Of a stretch of DNA of 64,000 nt, positions 30,167 to 37,626 are shown piece by piece. The stretch's first letter is position 1. The number at the start of each line of letters is the position of its first letter. Both the position numbers and the translations under genes were made by a program. The notes under the pieces were generated by a model. It saw nothing but the letters and a program-made list of their open reading frames with translations. It was not told the origin of the DNA and did not search any database. This stretch comes from Candidatus Thiodiazotropha sp. (ex Monitilora ramsayi) (GTDB lineage: Bacteria > Pseudomonadota > Gammaproteobacteria > Chromatiales > Chromatiaceae), in NCBI GenBank assembly GCA_025655595.1, contig JAHXIO010000001.1, forward strand, positions 647,573 to 711,572, given 5' to 3'.

Positions 30167-31243
30167 ATGCACGGAAAAGGCGTATCGGTAATAGCAATCC
30201 TTGGTCTATGCGGTTGTGCTGCACAGCCCGTTGACAACTCTCCCACCCACGCTACTTCAAAAATCAACGCCAAGTATGTACTGACGGGGGCGTATGTTCC
30301 CGATTTCAACGGCGTTCAAACCGTCTATACACGGCCGGAGATGCGCCGTATTCACAACAAGACGGAGTTTGACAATTTTTTCATGCGCTGGGCCAATTCC
30401 GATCAATCGAATCTCTTTCGGATAGATCAGAAAAAGCTTTACCAGCTCGATCACAAGAATGAGACATATATGGAGTGCCCCATCTCCGGTTGCATTCAAC
30501 AGTCCCTCTTGGAGCGGATAAAAGACGCCGGAAAGCGTTCAGAGGACGAGGAGGAGTACCAGTCATATGAAGAGCGCGGTTGTAAAACGACGTTGGCAAG
30601 TAATACATTCGAGGTCAAGGATACCGGCCAGACCCGAATCCTGAGTGGCCTCGATGCTAACGAATACACGGTGGACTGGAAGGTGGAGTTCAAGGATCAG
30701 ACCGGGAAGGTGGACATGAATCACCTGCGTTTTGTGTTCTGGACTACCACCCCCACTGCCGACATGCAGCAGGCATGGAAGGTACATCGAGAAGCCACCG
30801 ATAACTATCTTGCCGCCAAGGGCGATGATCCTTGGCTTCGTCTATTAGGCAAAGAGGGCTTCCAGGCCCTGAGCGCTTTTACCGGCGACATCGAAAAAGC
30901 TGACGAGCAGCACTACAGCAAAGTGGGCAAGCAACTGGCGACTATCAAGGGCTATCCGCTCTCCATTAAGGCGGAGTGGTTTCAGAAACTGGGTGGAACC
31001 TGCGATCAGGGCAAATCCGAGAGTAGTGCGAAACCTAAACTATCGGCTTCCACCGATTTGGCTGGAATGGCGAAGAGCATGGTCGGCAGCTTCCTGGATA
31101 AAAAAAGGGATGCCATGCTTGCGGAGTGGAATAAGGAACCGCGTATCCGCTATATCTATGAGATAACAGGCGTCCAGCAGGTTGCGGTCAAAGACAGTGT
31201 TTTCGAACTGCCACAGGGTTACAAGATGGAGGACCGGCAGTAA
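30167..31243 (+). CDS. Putative lipoprotein, unknown function
   Basis: A 358-residue protein with a lipoprotein signal: a short basic-hydrophobic start followed by LGLCGC with the lipidated cysteine at residue 17. The mature part is rich in charged residues and aromatic-strand patterns (YVLTGAYVPDFNGVQTVY, RIRYIYEITGVQQVAVKDSV). It contains a cysteine pair (MECPISGC) near residue 108. No recognisable domain. Probably anchored at the outer or inner membrane facing the periplasm. It stands alone; the start ATG has GGAG upstream. Confidence 0.65.
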   Translation: MHGKGVSVIAILGLCGCAAQPVDNSPTHATSKINAKYVLTGAYVPDFNGVQTVYTRPEMRRIHNKTEFDNFFMRWANSDQSNLFRIDQKKLYQLDHKNETYMECPISGCIQQSLLERIKDAGKRSEDEEEYQSYEERGCKTTLASNTFEVKDTGQTRILSGLDANEYTVDWKVEFKDQTGKVDMNHLRFVFWTTTPTADMQQAWKVHREATDNYLAAKGDDPWLRLLGKEGFQALSAFTGDIEKADEQHYSKVGKQLATIKGYPLSIKAEWFQKLGGTCDQGKSESSAKPKLSASTDLAGMAKSMVGSFLDKKRDAMLAEWNKEPRIRYIYEITGVQQVAVKDSVFELPQGYKMEDRQ

Positions 31244-31508
31244 TTCATCGTATAGCAGCGAGTAACCTTTTTTCCAAGGGACGCAGGGCATACTGTCGGG
31301 AGCTTTGATCCCGGCTTCATGCTTGGCGTCCTTTGGGGTAATGCGGCCCCCGGTTTGACTTGAATATGGCTTTGGATGGTTGCCTTTGATACAGGGCTGC
31401 TCCGGATTGGCTCCTCTTAACACTTGCTGGAGTGTCACTGCCAAGACGGTTTTCCGTCCGGCAAGGCAGAAGATGCGATGACAGCAATCCAATCCGCGTT
31501 AACAAACC
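31244..31508. other. Intergenic stretch, no gene seen
   Basis: 265 bases between the lipoprotein gene and the end of cobO. Readings in either strand give only short proline/glycine-poor fragments without family resemblance or ribosome sites. It has several partial inverted repeats, but no cobalamin-riboswitch core and no clean terminator could be recognised. A decayed coding remnant or repeat is possible. Confidence 0.3.
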
Positions 31509-32045
31509 TTAGAACTCCACCCCCTGTTCGGCATTGATTCCGCTGTCGAAGGCGTGTTTTATCTTTCTCATTTCACTCACCGTGTCTGCGATTTCGATGA
31601 TTTCAGCCGGGGCCTCCCTGCCGGTGAGGATCAAGTGCATCCAGGGGGGCTTTTCGCGACGGATGAACTCGGCAATCTCTTTCCCGCTGATCCAGCCGTA
31701 GCCGCAGCAGTAGTTGATTTCGTCCAGCATTACCAGATCGTATCGATGTGTTCGGATCCTCTCCTGACAGAAAGTCCAGATCTCGCGGCTAGAGGCCCGG
31801 TCCTGCTCCGGGTTGTGTGTGTCCCAGGTAAAGCCATCTCCCAGGGCGTGCCACTCGATATTCTTGAAGCGGGTGGCGGCTTGCTGCTCACCCGTCTTCC
31901 ACTTGCCTTTGATGAACTGCACCACCAGAACATTCATGCCCCAGCCTGCGGCGCGGAAAACGACACCGAATCCGCTGGAGGATTTCCCTTTGCCTTCACC
32001 GGTATGTACCAGGGTCAATCCGTGTCTCTTGTTGCGGTTTTTCAT
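31509..32045 (-). CDS. cobO: Cob(I)yrinic acid a,c-diamide adenosyltransferase
   Basis: A 178-residue ATP:corrinoid adenosyltransferase (CobO/BtuR/CobA type) that attaches the 5'-deoxyadenosyl group in vitamin B12 synthesis or salvage. The P-loop-like GLTLVHTGEGKGKSSSGFGV binds ATP, and YDLVMLDEINYCCGYGWI and HLILTGREAPAEIIEIAD are family signatures. The ATG at 32043-32045 fits the family start; a longer reading extends through the divergent promoter region. The gene is transcribed away from the iron transporter, and a Fur-like box lies between them. Other B12 genes are not in the window. Confidence 0.92.
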   Translation of the reverse strand: MKNRNKRHGLTLVHTGEGKGKSSSGFGVVFRAAGWGMNVLVVQFIKGKWKTGEQQAATRFKNIEWHALGDGFTWDTHNPEQDRASSREIWTFCQERIRTHRYDLVMLDEINYCCGYGWISGKEIAEFIRREKPPWMHLILTGREAPAEIIEIADTVSEMRKIKHAFDSGINAEQGVEF

Positions 32046-32110
32046 GTTGGGGTACCGAGGGAGTGCCGGAGAATAAATCAGGTTCTGGTTTAGCTGTTGA
32101 AAATAAAAAT

Positions 32111-32129
32111 GCGAATCGTTATCATTATG
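32111..32129. promoter_or_regulatory. Fur-type iron box
   Basis: GCGAATCGTTATCATTATG matches 13 of 19 positions of the Fur consensus GATAATGATAATCATTATC, with the right half nearly perfect. It lies 53 bases before the fbpA start and 66 bases before cobO, so Fur with iron could repress either or both. The downstream genes encode ferric iron uptake, which supports the call. Confidence 0.72.
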
Positions 32130-32181
32130 AAATAATATTTTGGGAATTCCGCTAAAGCAATTTCGATTCTGGAGATTCACT

Positions 32182-33207
32182 GTGTCAATTTCTACCAAAC
32201 TTGTCTATTTGTTACTCGCACTCTCTTTCATGGCGCCCTCCTTGGCTATGGGCGACGGCGAGGTCAATCTCTACTCCGCCCGTAAGGAGAAGCTGATCAA
32301 GCCGCTGTTAGATCGGTTTACCCAGAAAACGGGTATCACCGTGAACCTGGTGACCGGCAAGGCTGATGCCTTGCTCCAGCGGCTGCAGAGTGAGGGCAGA
32401 AACTCCCCGGCGGACCTGCTGATCACCACGGATGCCGGCAGGTTGCATCGGGCGAAACTGGCGGGTGTGACGCAGGCTGTTGACTCCTCTGTCATGAATG
32501 ACGCAGTACCTGCCAGCTTCCGCGATCCGCAGGGGCACTGGTACGGGCTATCTCTGCGTGCGCGTCCGATCCTCTATGTGAAGGATAAGGTAGACCCATC
32601 CCGCCTCTCATCTTATGAAGCCCTGGCTGACCCCGCATGGAAAGGCAATATCTGCATTCGATCATCGAATAATATCTACAATCAGTCCCTGGTGGCCTCT
32701 ATGATTGCGGCGAACGGCGTGGATGCCACGCAAAAGTGGGCCGAGGGATTGGTGAAGAACTTTGCCCGTCCCCCCAAGGGCGGCGATCGGGACCAGATCA
32801 AAGCTGCTGCGGCAGGCCTCTGTGATGTCGCGATTGCGAATACCTACTATCTCGCGGGTATGTTGACCTCAAAAGATGCGGCGCAGCGACAGGCAGCAGA
32901 AAAGATGGTTGTCTTCTGGCCGAACCAGGCAGGACGCGGTGCCCATTTCAATATCAGCGGCGCAGCGGTGACTGTGGCGGCTAAAAACCGCGAGAACGCG
33001 ATTCAACTGCTTGAGTTCCTGGTCAGTGAGTCATCACAAGCCTGGTATGCTGAAGCCAACGGCGAATACCCGGTGCGCCAGGACGTGGCGCCTGGTGCAC
33101 TGCTCAGGTCCTGGGGGGAATTCAAGATGGATACACTCAATCTGGGTCAACTGGGAGAGCTCAATCCCGAAGCGGTTCGCCTCATGGATCGTGCTGGCTG
33201 GAAGTGA
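32182..33207 (+). CDS. Ferric iron ABC transporter, periplasmic binding protein (FbpA/FutA type)
   Basis: A 341-residue protein with an N-terminal signal peptide (LVYLLLALSFMAPSLAMG). The mature start GEVNLYSARKEKLIKPLLDRF is typical of iron(III)-binding family 1 proteins. The adjacent tyrosines in NTYYLAGML match the pair that binds ferric iron in FbpA. RGAHFNISGAAVTVAAKNR is a family motif. Start is GTG at 32182 because GGAG lies seven bases upstream; an earlier TTG at 32140 is unlikely. First gene of an iron importer behind a Fur-like box. Confidence 0.9.
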   Translation: MSISTKLVYLLLALSFMAPSLAMGDGEVNLYSARKEKLIKPLLDRFTQKTGITVNLVTGKADALLQRLQSEGRNSPADLLITTDAGRLHRAKLAGVTQAVDSSVMNDAVPASFRDPQGHWYGLSLRARPILYVKDKVDPSRLSSYEALADPAWKGNICIRSSNNIYNQSLVASMIAANGVDATQKWAEGLVKNFARPPKGGDRDQIKAAAAGLCDVAIANTYYLAGMLTSKDAAQRQAAEKMVVFWPNQAGRGAHFNISGAAVTVAAKNRENAIQLLEFLVSESSQAWYAEANGEYPVRQDVAPGALLRSWGEFKMDTLNLGQLGELNPEAVRLMDRAGWK

Positions 33208-33226
33208 TGGCTGGCGTTATCTCCAG

Positions 33227-33272
33227 CTCAGACAACCTCACAGTGTGATGATTGCTGTCAGGTTGATCTGAG
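33227..33272 (+). other. Intercistronic stem-loop after the iron-binding protein gene
   Basis: CTCAGACAACCT (33227-33238) pairs with AGGTTGATCTGAG (33260-33272) with one bulged base. It starts 20 bases after the binding-protein stop and has no T-tract. Such hairpins usually stabilise the upstream message or partially terminate, giving more binding protein than permease. The rest of the 208-base gap to the permease shows no further feature. Confidence 0.55.
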
Positions 33273-33415
33273 GGAGGTGGATGGCAGAGCGATAGTTGAA
33301 TCGTTCTGTGCTGGATAGCAAGATTTTAAGGCATGTCTGTGACGCGGCGGGTTTTGGGCAAGTCAATAACAACAAAAGGCTAAGGCCTGCTAACAGATCT
33401 TAGACTGAGAAGCTA

Positions 33416-35092
33416 ATGCAGACCAGAGTTGCGCAAATGAGAGGAATGCTCAAGCTCACCGGGCTAAATGCCTGGGGCATCGGCGTACTCTCCATAGCAC
33501 TGCTGTTGGCAATCCCGGTGCTGCTGGTTCTCTCTTTTCTATTCGAACCTGCCGGGGAGGTCTGGCAGCATCTGGTCGATACGGTATTGCAGGACTATGT
33601 GACCAACTCTCTGTTGTTGATGCTGGGTGTGGCGATCGGTGTGCTGGTACTGGGTGTAAGTACCGCCTGGCTCACCAGTATGTGCGATTTTCCCGGGCGC
33701 GCAGTTTTCGAATGGGCCCTGCTGCTGCCCATGGCGATTCCTGCCTATATCATCGCCTATACCTATACCGGTCTTTTCGATTTTGCCGGGCCGGTACAGA
33801 GCCTGCTACGGGAATGGACCGGTTGGTCATACGGTGACTACTGGTTTCCGGAAATCCGGTCTCTGGAAGGGGCTGCACTGATGTTGTCCCTGGTGCTCTA
33901 TCCTTACGTCTATCTGTTGACGCGTGCCGCATTTCTCGGTCAGTCGATCTGCGTGTTGGATGTGAGTCGAACCCTGGGTAACGGGCCCTGGCGCACCTTC
34001 TTTTCTGTCGCGCTGCCGTTGGCGAGGCCCGCCATTGTGGCGGGTCTTTCCCTGGCGTTGATGGAGACACTGGCTGATTATGGGACAGTGCAATATTTCG
34101 GAGTCTCCACATTTACCACCGGTATCTTCCGTACCTGGTTCGGACTGAACAATGCGGCTGCGGCGGCTCAGTTGTCAGCGTTATTACTGTTGTTCGTTTT
34201 TGCCCTGATCATTATAGAGAAGGGGTCACGGCGTCACGCCCGTTACCACCATACCTCACAACGACACCAGGCGTTGACCCGTTTCCAGCTAAACTGGCGG
34301 CAGGCCACGATGGCCTTTCTGATCTGTGCCGGTGCGCTTTTTTTCGGTTTTCTCCTGCCTGCGGGACAACTCTTCTGGTGGGCGCTGACAACTGCAGAGG
34401 AGAGTTTCGACGGACGCTTTCTCAGTCTGATCAGCCACAGTCTGCTGTTGGCGGGTGGGGCATCGTTACTGGCGCTATTACTGGCACTCTTTCTCAGCTA
34501 TGGCAAACGCCTGCATGGAAACTGGCTGGTAAAGCTTGCGGTCAGAGTCGCCGGGATGGGTTACGCGATTCCGGGTACTGTGATTGCGGTGGGCGTTGTG
34601 ATTCCCTTTGCCGCTTTCGATAACGCACTCGATGCATGGATGAGAGAGCAGTTCGGCTGGTCTACCGGGCTCTTGCTCAGTGGTACTTTAGTGGCACTGC
34701 TCTTTGCCTATCTGGTCCGGTTCCTGGCGGTCTCACTGCAGACAGTGGAAGCCGGTCTGGGCAAGATACGTCCGACCATGGACGAGGTGGCGCGTTCACT
34801 AGGCGGCCGTTCAGGCGAGATTGTGCGGCGTGTACACATACCAATGCTAAAGGGGAGTCTCATGACAGCACTGCTCTTAGTATTCGTGGATGTCTTGAAA
34901 GAGTTGCCCGCAACCCTGATACTGCGCCCCTTTAACTACAATACCCTGGCGGTACGAGCCTATGAGTTGGCGTCGGATGAGAGACTGGCCGACGCCTCCT
35001 ATGCGGCACTGACCATTGTGCTGGTCGGGATATTGCCGGTTATGTTATTGAGCCGATCCATCACCCGGTCACGTCATGCAGAAACAGCTTGA
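33416..35092 (+). CDS. Ferric iron ABC transporter permease (FbpB type)
   Basis: A 558-residue double-length permease with about twelve membrane helices and two permease repeats, as in FbpB/SfuB. EAA-type loops occur twice, in CVLDVSRTLGNGPWRTFFSV and in RPTMDEVARSLGGRSGEIVR. The segment KELPATLILRPFNYNTLAVR near the end is characteristic of iron permeases. The start at ATG 33416 has a weak GAGAAG upstream; internal ATGs at residues 9 and 12 are alternatives. Its last 17 bases overlap the ATPase gene. Confidence 0.92.
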   Translation: MQTRVAQMRGMLKLTGLNAWGIGVLSIALLLAIPVLLVLSFLFEPAGEVWQHLVDTVLQDYVTNSLLLMLGVAIGVLVLGVSTAWLTSMCDFPGRAVFEWALLLPMAIPAYIIAYTYTGLFDFAGPVQSLLREWTGWSYGDYWFPEIRSLEGAALMLSLVLYPYVYLLTRAAFLGQSICVLDVSRTLGNGPWRTFFSVALPLARPAIVAGLSLALMETLADYGTVQYFGVSTFTTGIFRTWFGLNNAAAAAQLSALLLLFVFALIIIEKGSRRHARYHHTSQRHQALTRFQLNWRQATMAFLICAGALFFGFLLPAGQLFWWALTTAEESFDGRFLSLISHSLLLAGGASLLALLLALFLSYGKRLHGNWLVKLAVRVAGMGYAIPGTVIAVGVVIPFAAFDNALDAWMREQFGWSTGLLLSGTLVALLFAYLVRFLAVSLQTVEAGLGKIRPTMDEVARSLGGRSGEIVRRVHIPMLKGSLMTALLLVFVDVLKELPATLILRPFNYNTLAVRAYELASDERLADASYAALTIVLVGILPVMLLSRSITRSRHAETA

Positions 35093-36137
35093 AGTCAATC
35101 ACGCCAGTGTCAGCTATGGCAGCCAGCGAGTGGTGCATGATGTCAGTTTTGATCTGGACAAGGGAGAGATCGGCTGTCTGTTGGGTCCAAGCGGTTGCGG
35201 CAAGACCAGCCTGTTACGTGCCATTGCGGGATTCGAGCCCCTCACAGATGGCGAAATTCTACTGCATGGCAGATCTGTCTCTCGTGCCGGTTCCACCCTC
35301 TCGCCTGAGAAAAGACGGGTCGGCATGGTGTTCCAGGATTTCGCCCTCTATCCCCATCTCACCGTGGAACAGAATGTGGCCTTTGGCCTGAGGGGGGAGT
35401 CGGGCGGTGAAAGGCGTGAGAGGGTCAAGGTGTTGCTCTCGCTGGTGGGGCTTTCGGGTATGGAGAAGAAGTATCCGCACCAGCTTTCCGGCGGCCAGCA
35501 GCAGCGGGTTGCCTTGATACGGGCGATGGCCCCAAGACCCGATATCCTGCTGTTGGATGAGCCCTTCTCCGGCCTCGACGTTGAACTCAGGGAGCAGCTG
35601 GCGAGGGAGGTGAGGGGGATTCTCAAACGTGAATCCGTGACTGCCATTCTGGTGACCCACGATCAACTGGAGGCCTTTGCCCTCGCTGATGCCATCGGTG
35701 TATTGAGCGATGGCCGTTTGCGCCAGTGGGATTCAGGATACGATCTCTACCACAAACCCAAAGATCGCTTCGTAGCTGATTTTATCGGCCAGGGGGCGAT
35801 GATACCGGGTTGTGTCAGCAAACGGGGAGATGTGGAGTCGGCACTGGGTGTACTCAAGGGGATGTTCGTCAAAGACGTCACACCGGGGGAGAGGGTCGAG
35901 CTGTTAGTGCGTCCCGATGATGTGGTTCACGACGATGAGAGTGAGTTTCAGCTGGAGATCGTGGACAAGGTTTTTCAGGGGGCGGAGTATCTCTACACTC
36001 TCCTGCTTGGAGACGGTAGTGAAATTCTCTGCCTGGTTCAGAGTCATCACGACCATGCCATTGGGGAAAAGATCGGTATCAGACTGCATATCGACCATCT
36101 GGTAGCCTTTCCCTCTGGCGAAGGCGGGCCCGGATGA
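35076..36137 (+). CDS. Ferric iron ABC transporter ATPase (FbpC type)
   Basis: A 353-residue ATPase energising the iron importer. Walker A is LLGPSGCGKTSLLRAIAG, the signature is HQLSGGQQQRVALIRAMA, and Walker B is ILLLDEPFSGLD. The Q-loop reads GMVFQDFALYPHLTV. A C-terminal TOBE-like regulatory domain starts near residue 245. The start overlaps the permease gene by 17 bases, so expression is coupled. Assignment to iron rather than sulfate or putrescine rests on the neighbouring binding protein. Confidence 0.93.
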   Translation: MQKQLEVNHASVSYGSQRVVHDVSFDLDKGEIGCLLGPSGCGKTSLLRAIAGFEPLTDGEILLHGRSVSRAGSTLSPEKRRVGMVFQDFALYPHLTVEQNVAFGLRGESGGERRERVKVLLSLVGLSGMEKKYPHQLSGGQQQRVALIRAMAPRPDILLLDEPFSGLDVELREQLAREVRGILKRESVTAILVTHDQLEAFALADAIGVLSDGRLRQWDSGYDLYHKPKDRFVADFIGQGAMIPGCVSKRGDVESALGVLKGMFVKDVTPGERVELLVRPDDVVHDDESEFQLEIVDKVFQGAEYLYTLLLGDGSEILCLVQSHHDHAIGEKIGIRLHIDHLVAFPSGEGGPG

Positions 36138-36180
36138 AGGGAACAGCGTCCATGCCGTTCTTCGATAGTGTTAACTGGCC

Positions 36181-37020
36181 CTAACTCGATCTGTTTTTTT
36201 GCTTGACGGTTTTCGCCACTTTGCTGCGATTGAATTGGGCTGCGCATGCCTGAACCCGCTTTGCCTGCCGCTCCATGGTTTCAAAATAGAAACCGGTCCC
36301 GAGGGTTGCCGGCTCATCGGGCCGCTGTGCGCATGAACTCACCGCTTCAGATGAGACCTTTATCGTACCGCCTTCATGCAGTGGTGTGATCATTGCCGCT
36401 GGGATGAACCTGTTTGTGAAGTACTGTTCAAACTGGTTTAGCACACTCTCCGGTATGGACCCCTGTGTCGAGATGCTCGCCGCTATCTCACGCGACATCT
36501 GCTTGATCCTCTTCAGCAACTGAATTTCATTATCCAGATAGCGTTCCGTATTGTCGGGGTCGAGCCGAACCAGTGTGGGTGTGATTTGCCTGACTGCCAT
36601 AATGGCGATTTTCGGGTCGTGCCAGAATTTCAGATCCCGGGAGTTCTGGCGTGAGGCGGCGATACCGTCGAACTCCTTCTTGAGCAGCAATGGAACCGTT
36701 TTGGAGAGGGCCATGGTGTGATCTTTGATTGGAGGCATGCTGTTCAGGGTATCGGATAGCGATGTCTCGAGTCCTGAGCCTATCCAGATAACCAGGTCGG
36801 CGGTCAAAAGCTCACTCTTCTGAAACGGGTCAAGGGTGGTCGACGCACTGCTGTCATGGTCGTAGAGAAGTACCGGCTCACCGACACCCTGCATAATATT
36901 GGTGACCAGTGAGTGGATCGCAGGAAGACTGACGACCACGCGCGGTCCGGCGAAGACCGATTGAGATAGAAAAATGCCCAGCAGCAGGGTACTCAACAAG
37001 ATTCGATTTTTTAATTGCAT
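36181..37020 (-). CDS. Orphan metal ABC transporter binding protein (ZnuA-like)
   Basis: A 279-residue periplasmic binding protein of the zinc/manganese cluster A-I family, with signal peptide MQLKNRILLSTLLLGIFLSQ. VVVSLPAIHSLVTNIMQGVG is the family start with the first metal-ligand histidine. ADLVIWIGSGLETSLSDTL and KFWHDPKIAIMAVRQI (second histidine) follow. The usual histidine-rich loop of ZnuA is missing. ATG 37020 is chosen because GAGG lies at a normal distance, whereas the ATG at 37029 directly abuts it. No permease or ATPase partner is adjacent, so it may serve a distant system or act as a metal chaperone. Confidence 0.82.
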   Translation of the reverse strand: MQLKNRILLSTLLLGIFLSQSVFAGPRVVVSLPAIHSLVTNIMQGVGEPVLLYDHDSSASTTLDPFQKSELLTADLVIWIGSGLETSLSDTLNSMPPIKDHTMALSKTVPLLLKKEFDGIAASRQNSRDLKFWHDPKIAIMAVRQITPTLVRLDPDNTERYLDNEIQLLKRIKQMSREIAASISTQGSIPESVLNQFEQYFTNRFIPAAMITPLHEGGTIKVSSEAVSSCAQRPDEPATLGTGFYFETMERQAKRVQACAAQFNRSKVAKTVKQKNRSS

Positions 37021-37314
37021 GATCCTCATCCTCGGTATTGTGGTGTTCTTTTGGAATTACAAGAGGCATGCCAGATGAAAAAACAAAGAAAATCATGTGG
37101 ATACTGCAAGTAGAAAACCAGCGCAGTGTGTGAAATGAACTGTTTTTGTGGGATATCACGACATCTCAGCACTATCAATGCGGCCGAGAAATGGGCGGGG
37201 TCGATACGATTCCGCGGTCGGTGGTTAACCGATGATGTATCGACAAGTGGGCCTTTGGCTTCAGTTCCTAGCGCTTTGCGCAGAGGTGTTTGGCCAAAGC
37301 CCGGCTGTACTCTA

Positions 37315-37503
37315 TCAGCAGGTGAAAAGACGGTCTATTGCGTCGAGACCCTCCTGTACGATGATATCCAGATCCTGGGGATCGTCATCGTGTTCGTAGG
37401 CAAGCATGGAGTAGACTGCGAGGGACTTGAGCCCGAGGGCGATCTTCTCTACATCCGGTAGATTCAACTCCACTCCCTCTCTCAAACGGCAGTCTTCACT
37501 CAT
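37315..37503 (-). CDS. Small acidic hypothetical protein (62 aa)
   Basis: A short acidic helical protein starting MSEDCRLREGVELNLPDVEK and ending with a cysteine (RLFTC). It is supported as a gene by a good ribosome site (GAGAGG nine bases before the ATG at 37501-37503) and by an FNR/Anr-like palindrome 80-100 bases upstream. No family is recognised. The 37030-37314 stretch on its far side contains no gene that I can support; it has an imperfect GGGC-CTTTGGC / GGCCAAAGCCC inverted repeat near 37251-37301. Confidence 0.6.
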   Translation of the reverse strand: MSEDCRLREGVELNLPDVEKIALGLKSLAVYSMLAYEHDDDPQDLDIIVQEGLDAIDRLFTC

Positions 37504-37580
37504 CGGAAGTACCTCTCATAATACAGCCAGGTTGGCTGATAGTTCATGAGGGTCATCAGGCTGTCAAAAAAAATCGCCAT

Positions 37581-37602
37581 TCCATTGATTCAGGTCAATG
37601 GA
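37581..37602. promoter_or_regulatory. FNR/Anr/Dnr-type box in an 8-bp inverted repeat
   Basis: TCCATTGA (37581-37588) and TCAATGGA (37595-37602) are perfect inverted arms with a six-base spacer. The core TTGAT-TCAG-GTCAA fits the FNR/Anr/Dnr consensus with one half-site base changed from A to G, as common in Anr/Dnr sites. It is centred 88 bases upstream of the small ORF ending at 37315. An fnr homologue is encoded at 41444-42202. Confidence 0.68.
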
Positions 37603-37626
37603 GTGGATCAATGTCTGCCAACAGCC

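Noticed and set aside
31244..32182. Possible cobalamin riboswitch near cobO
   Set aside because: The conserved B12-box core was not found on either strand, and cobO's upstream side is taken by a Fur-like box.
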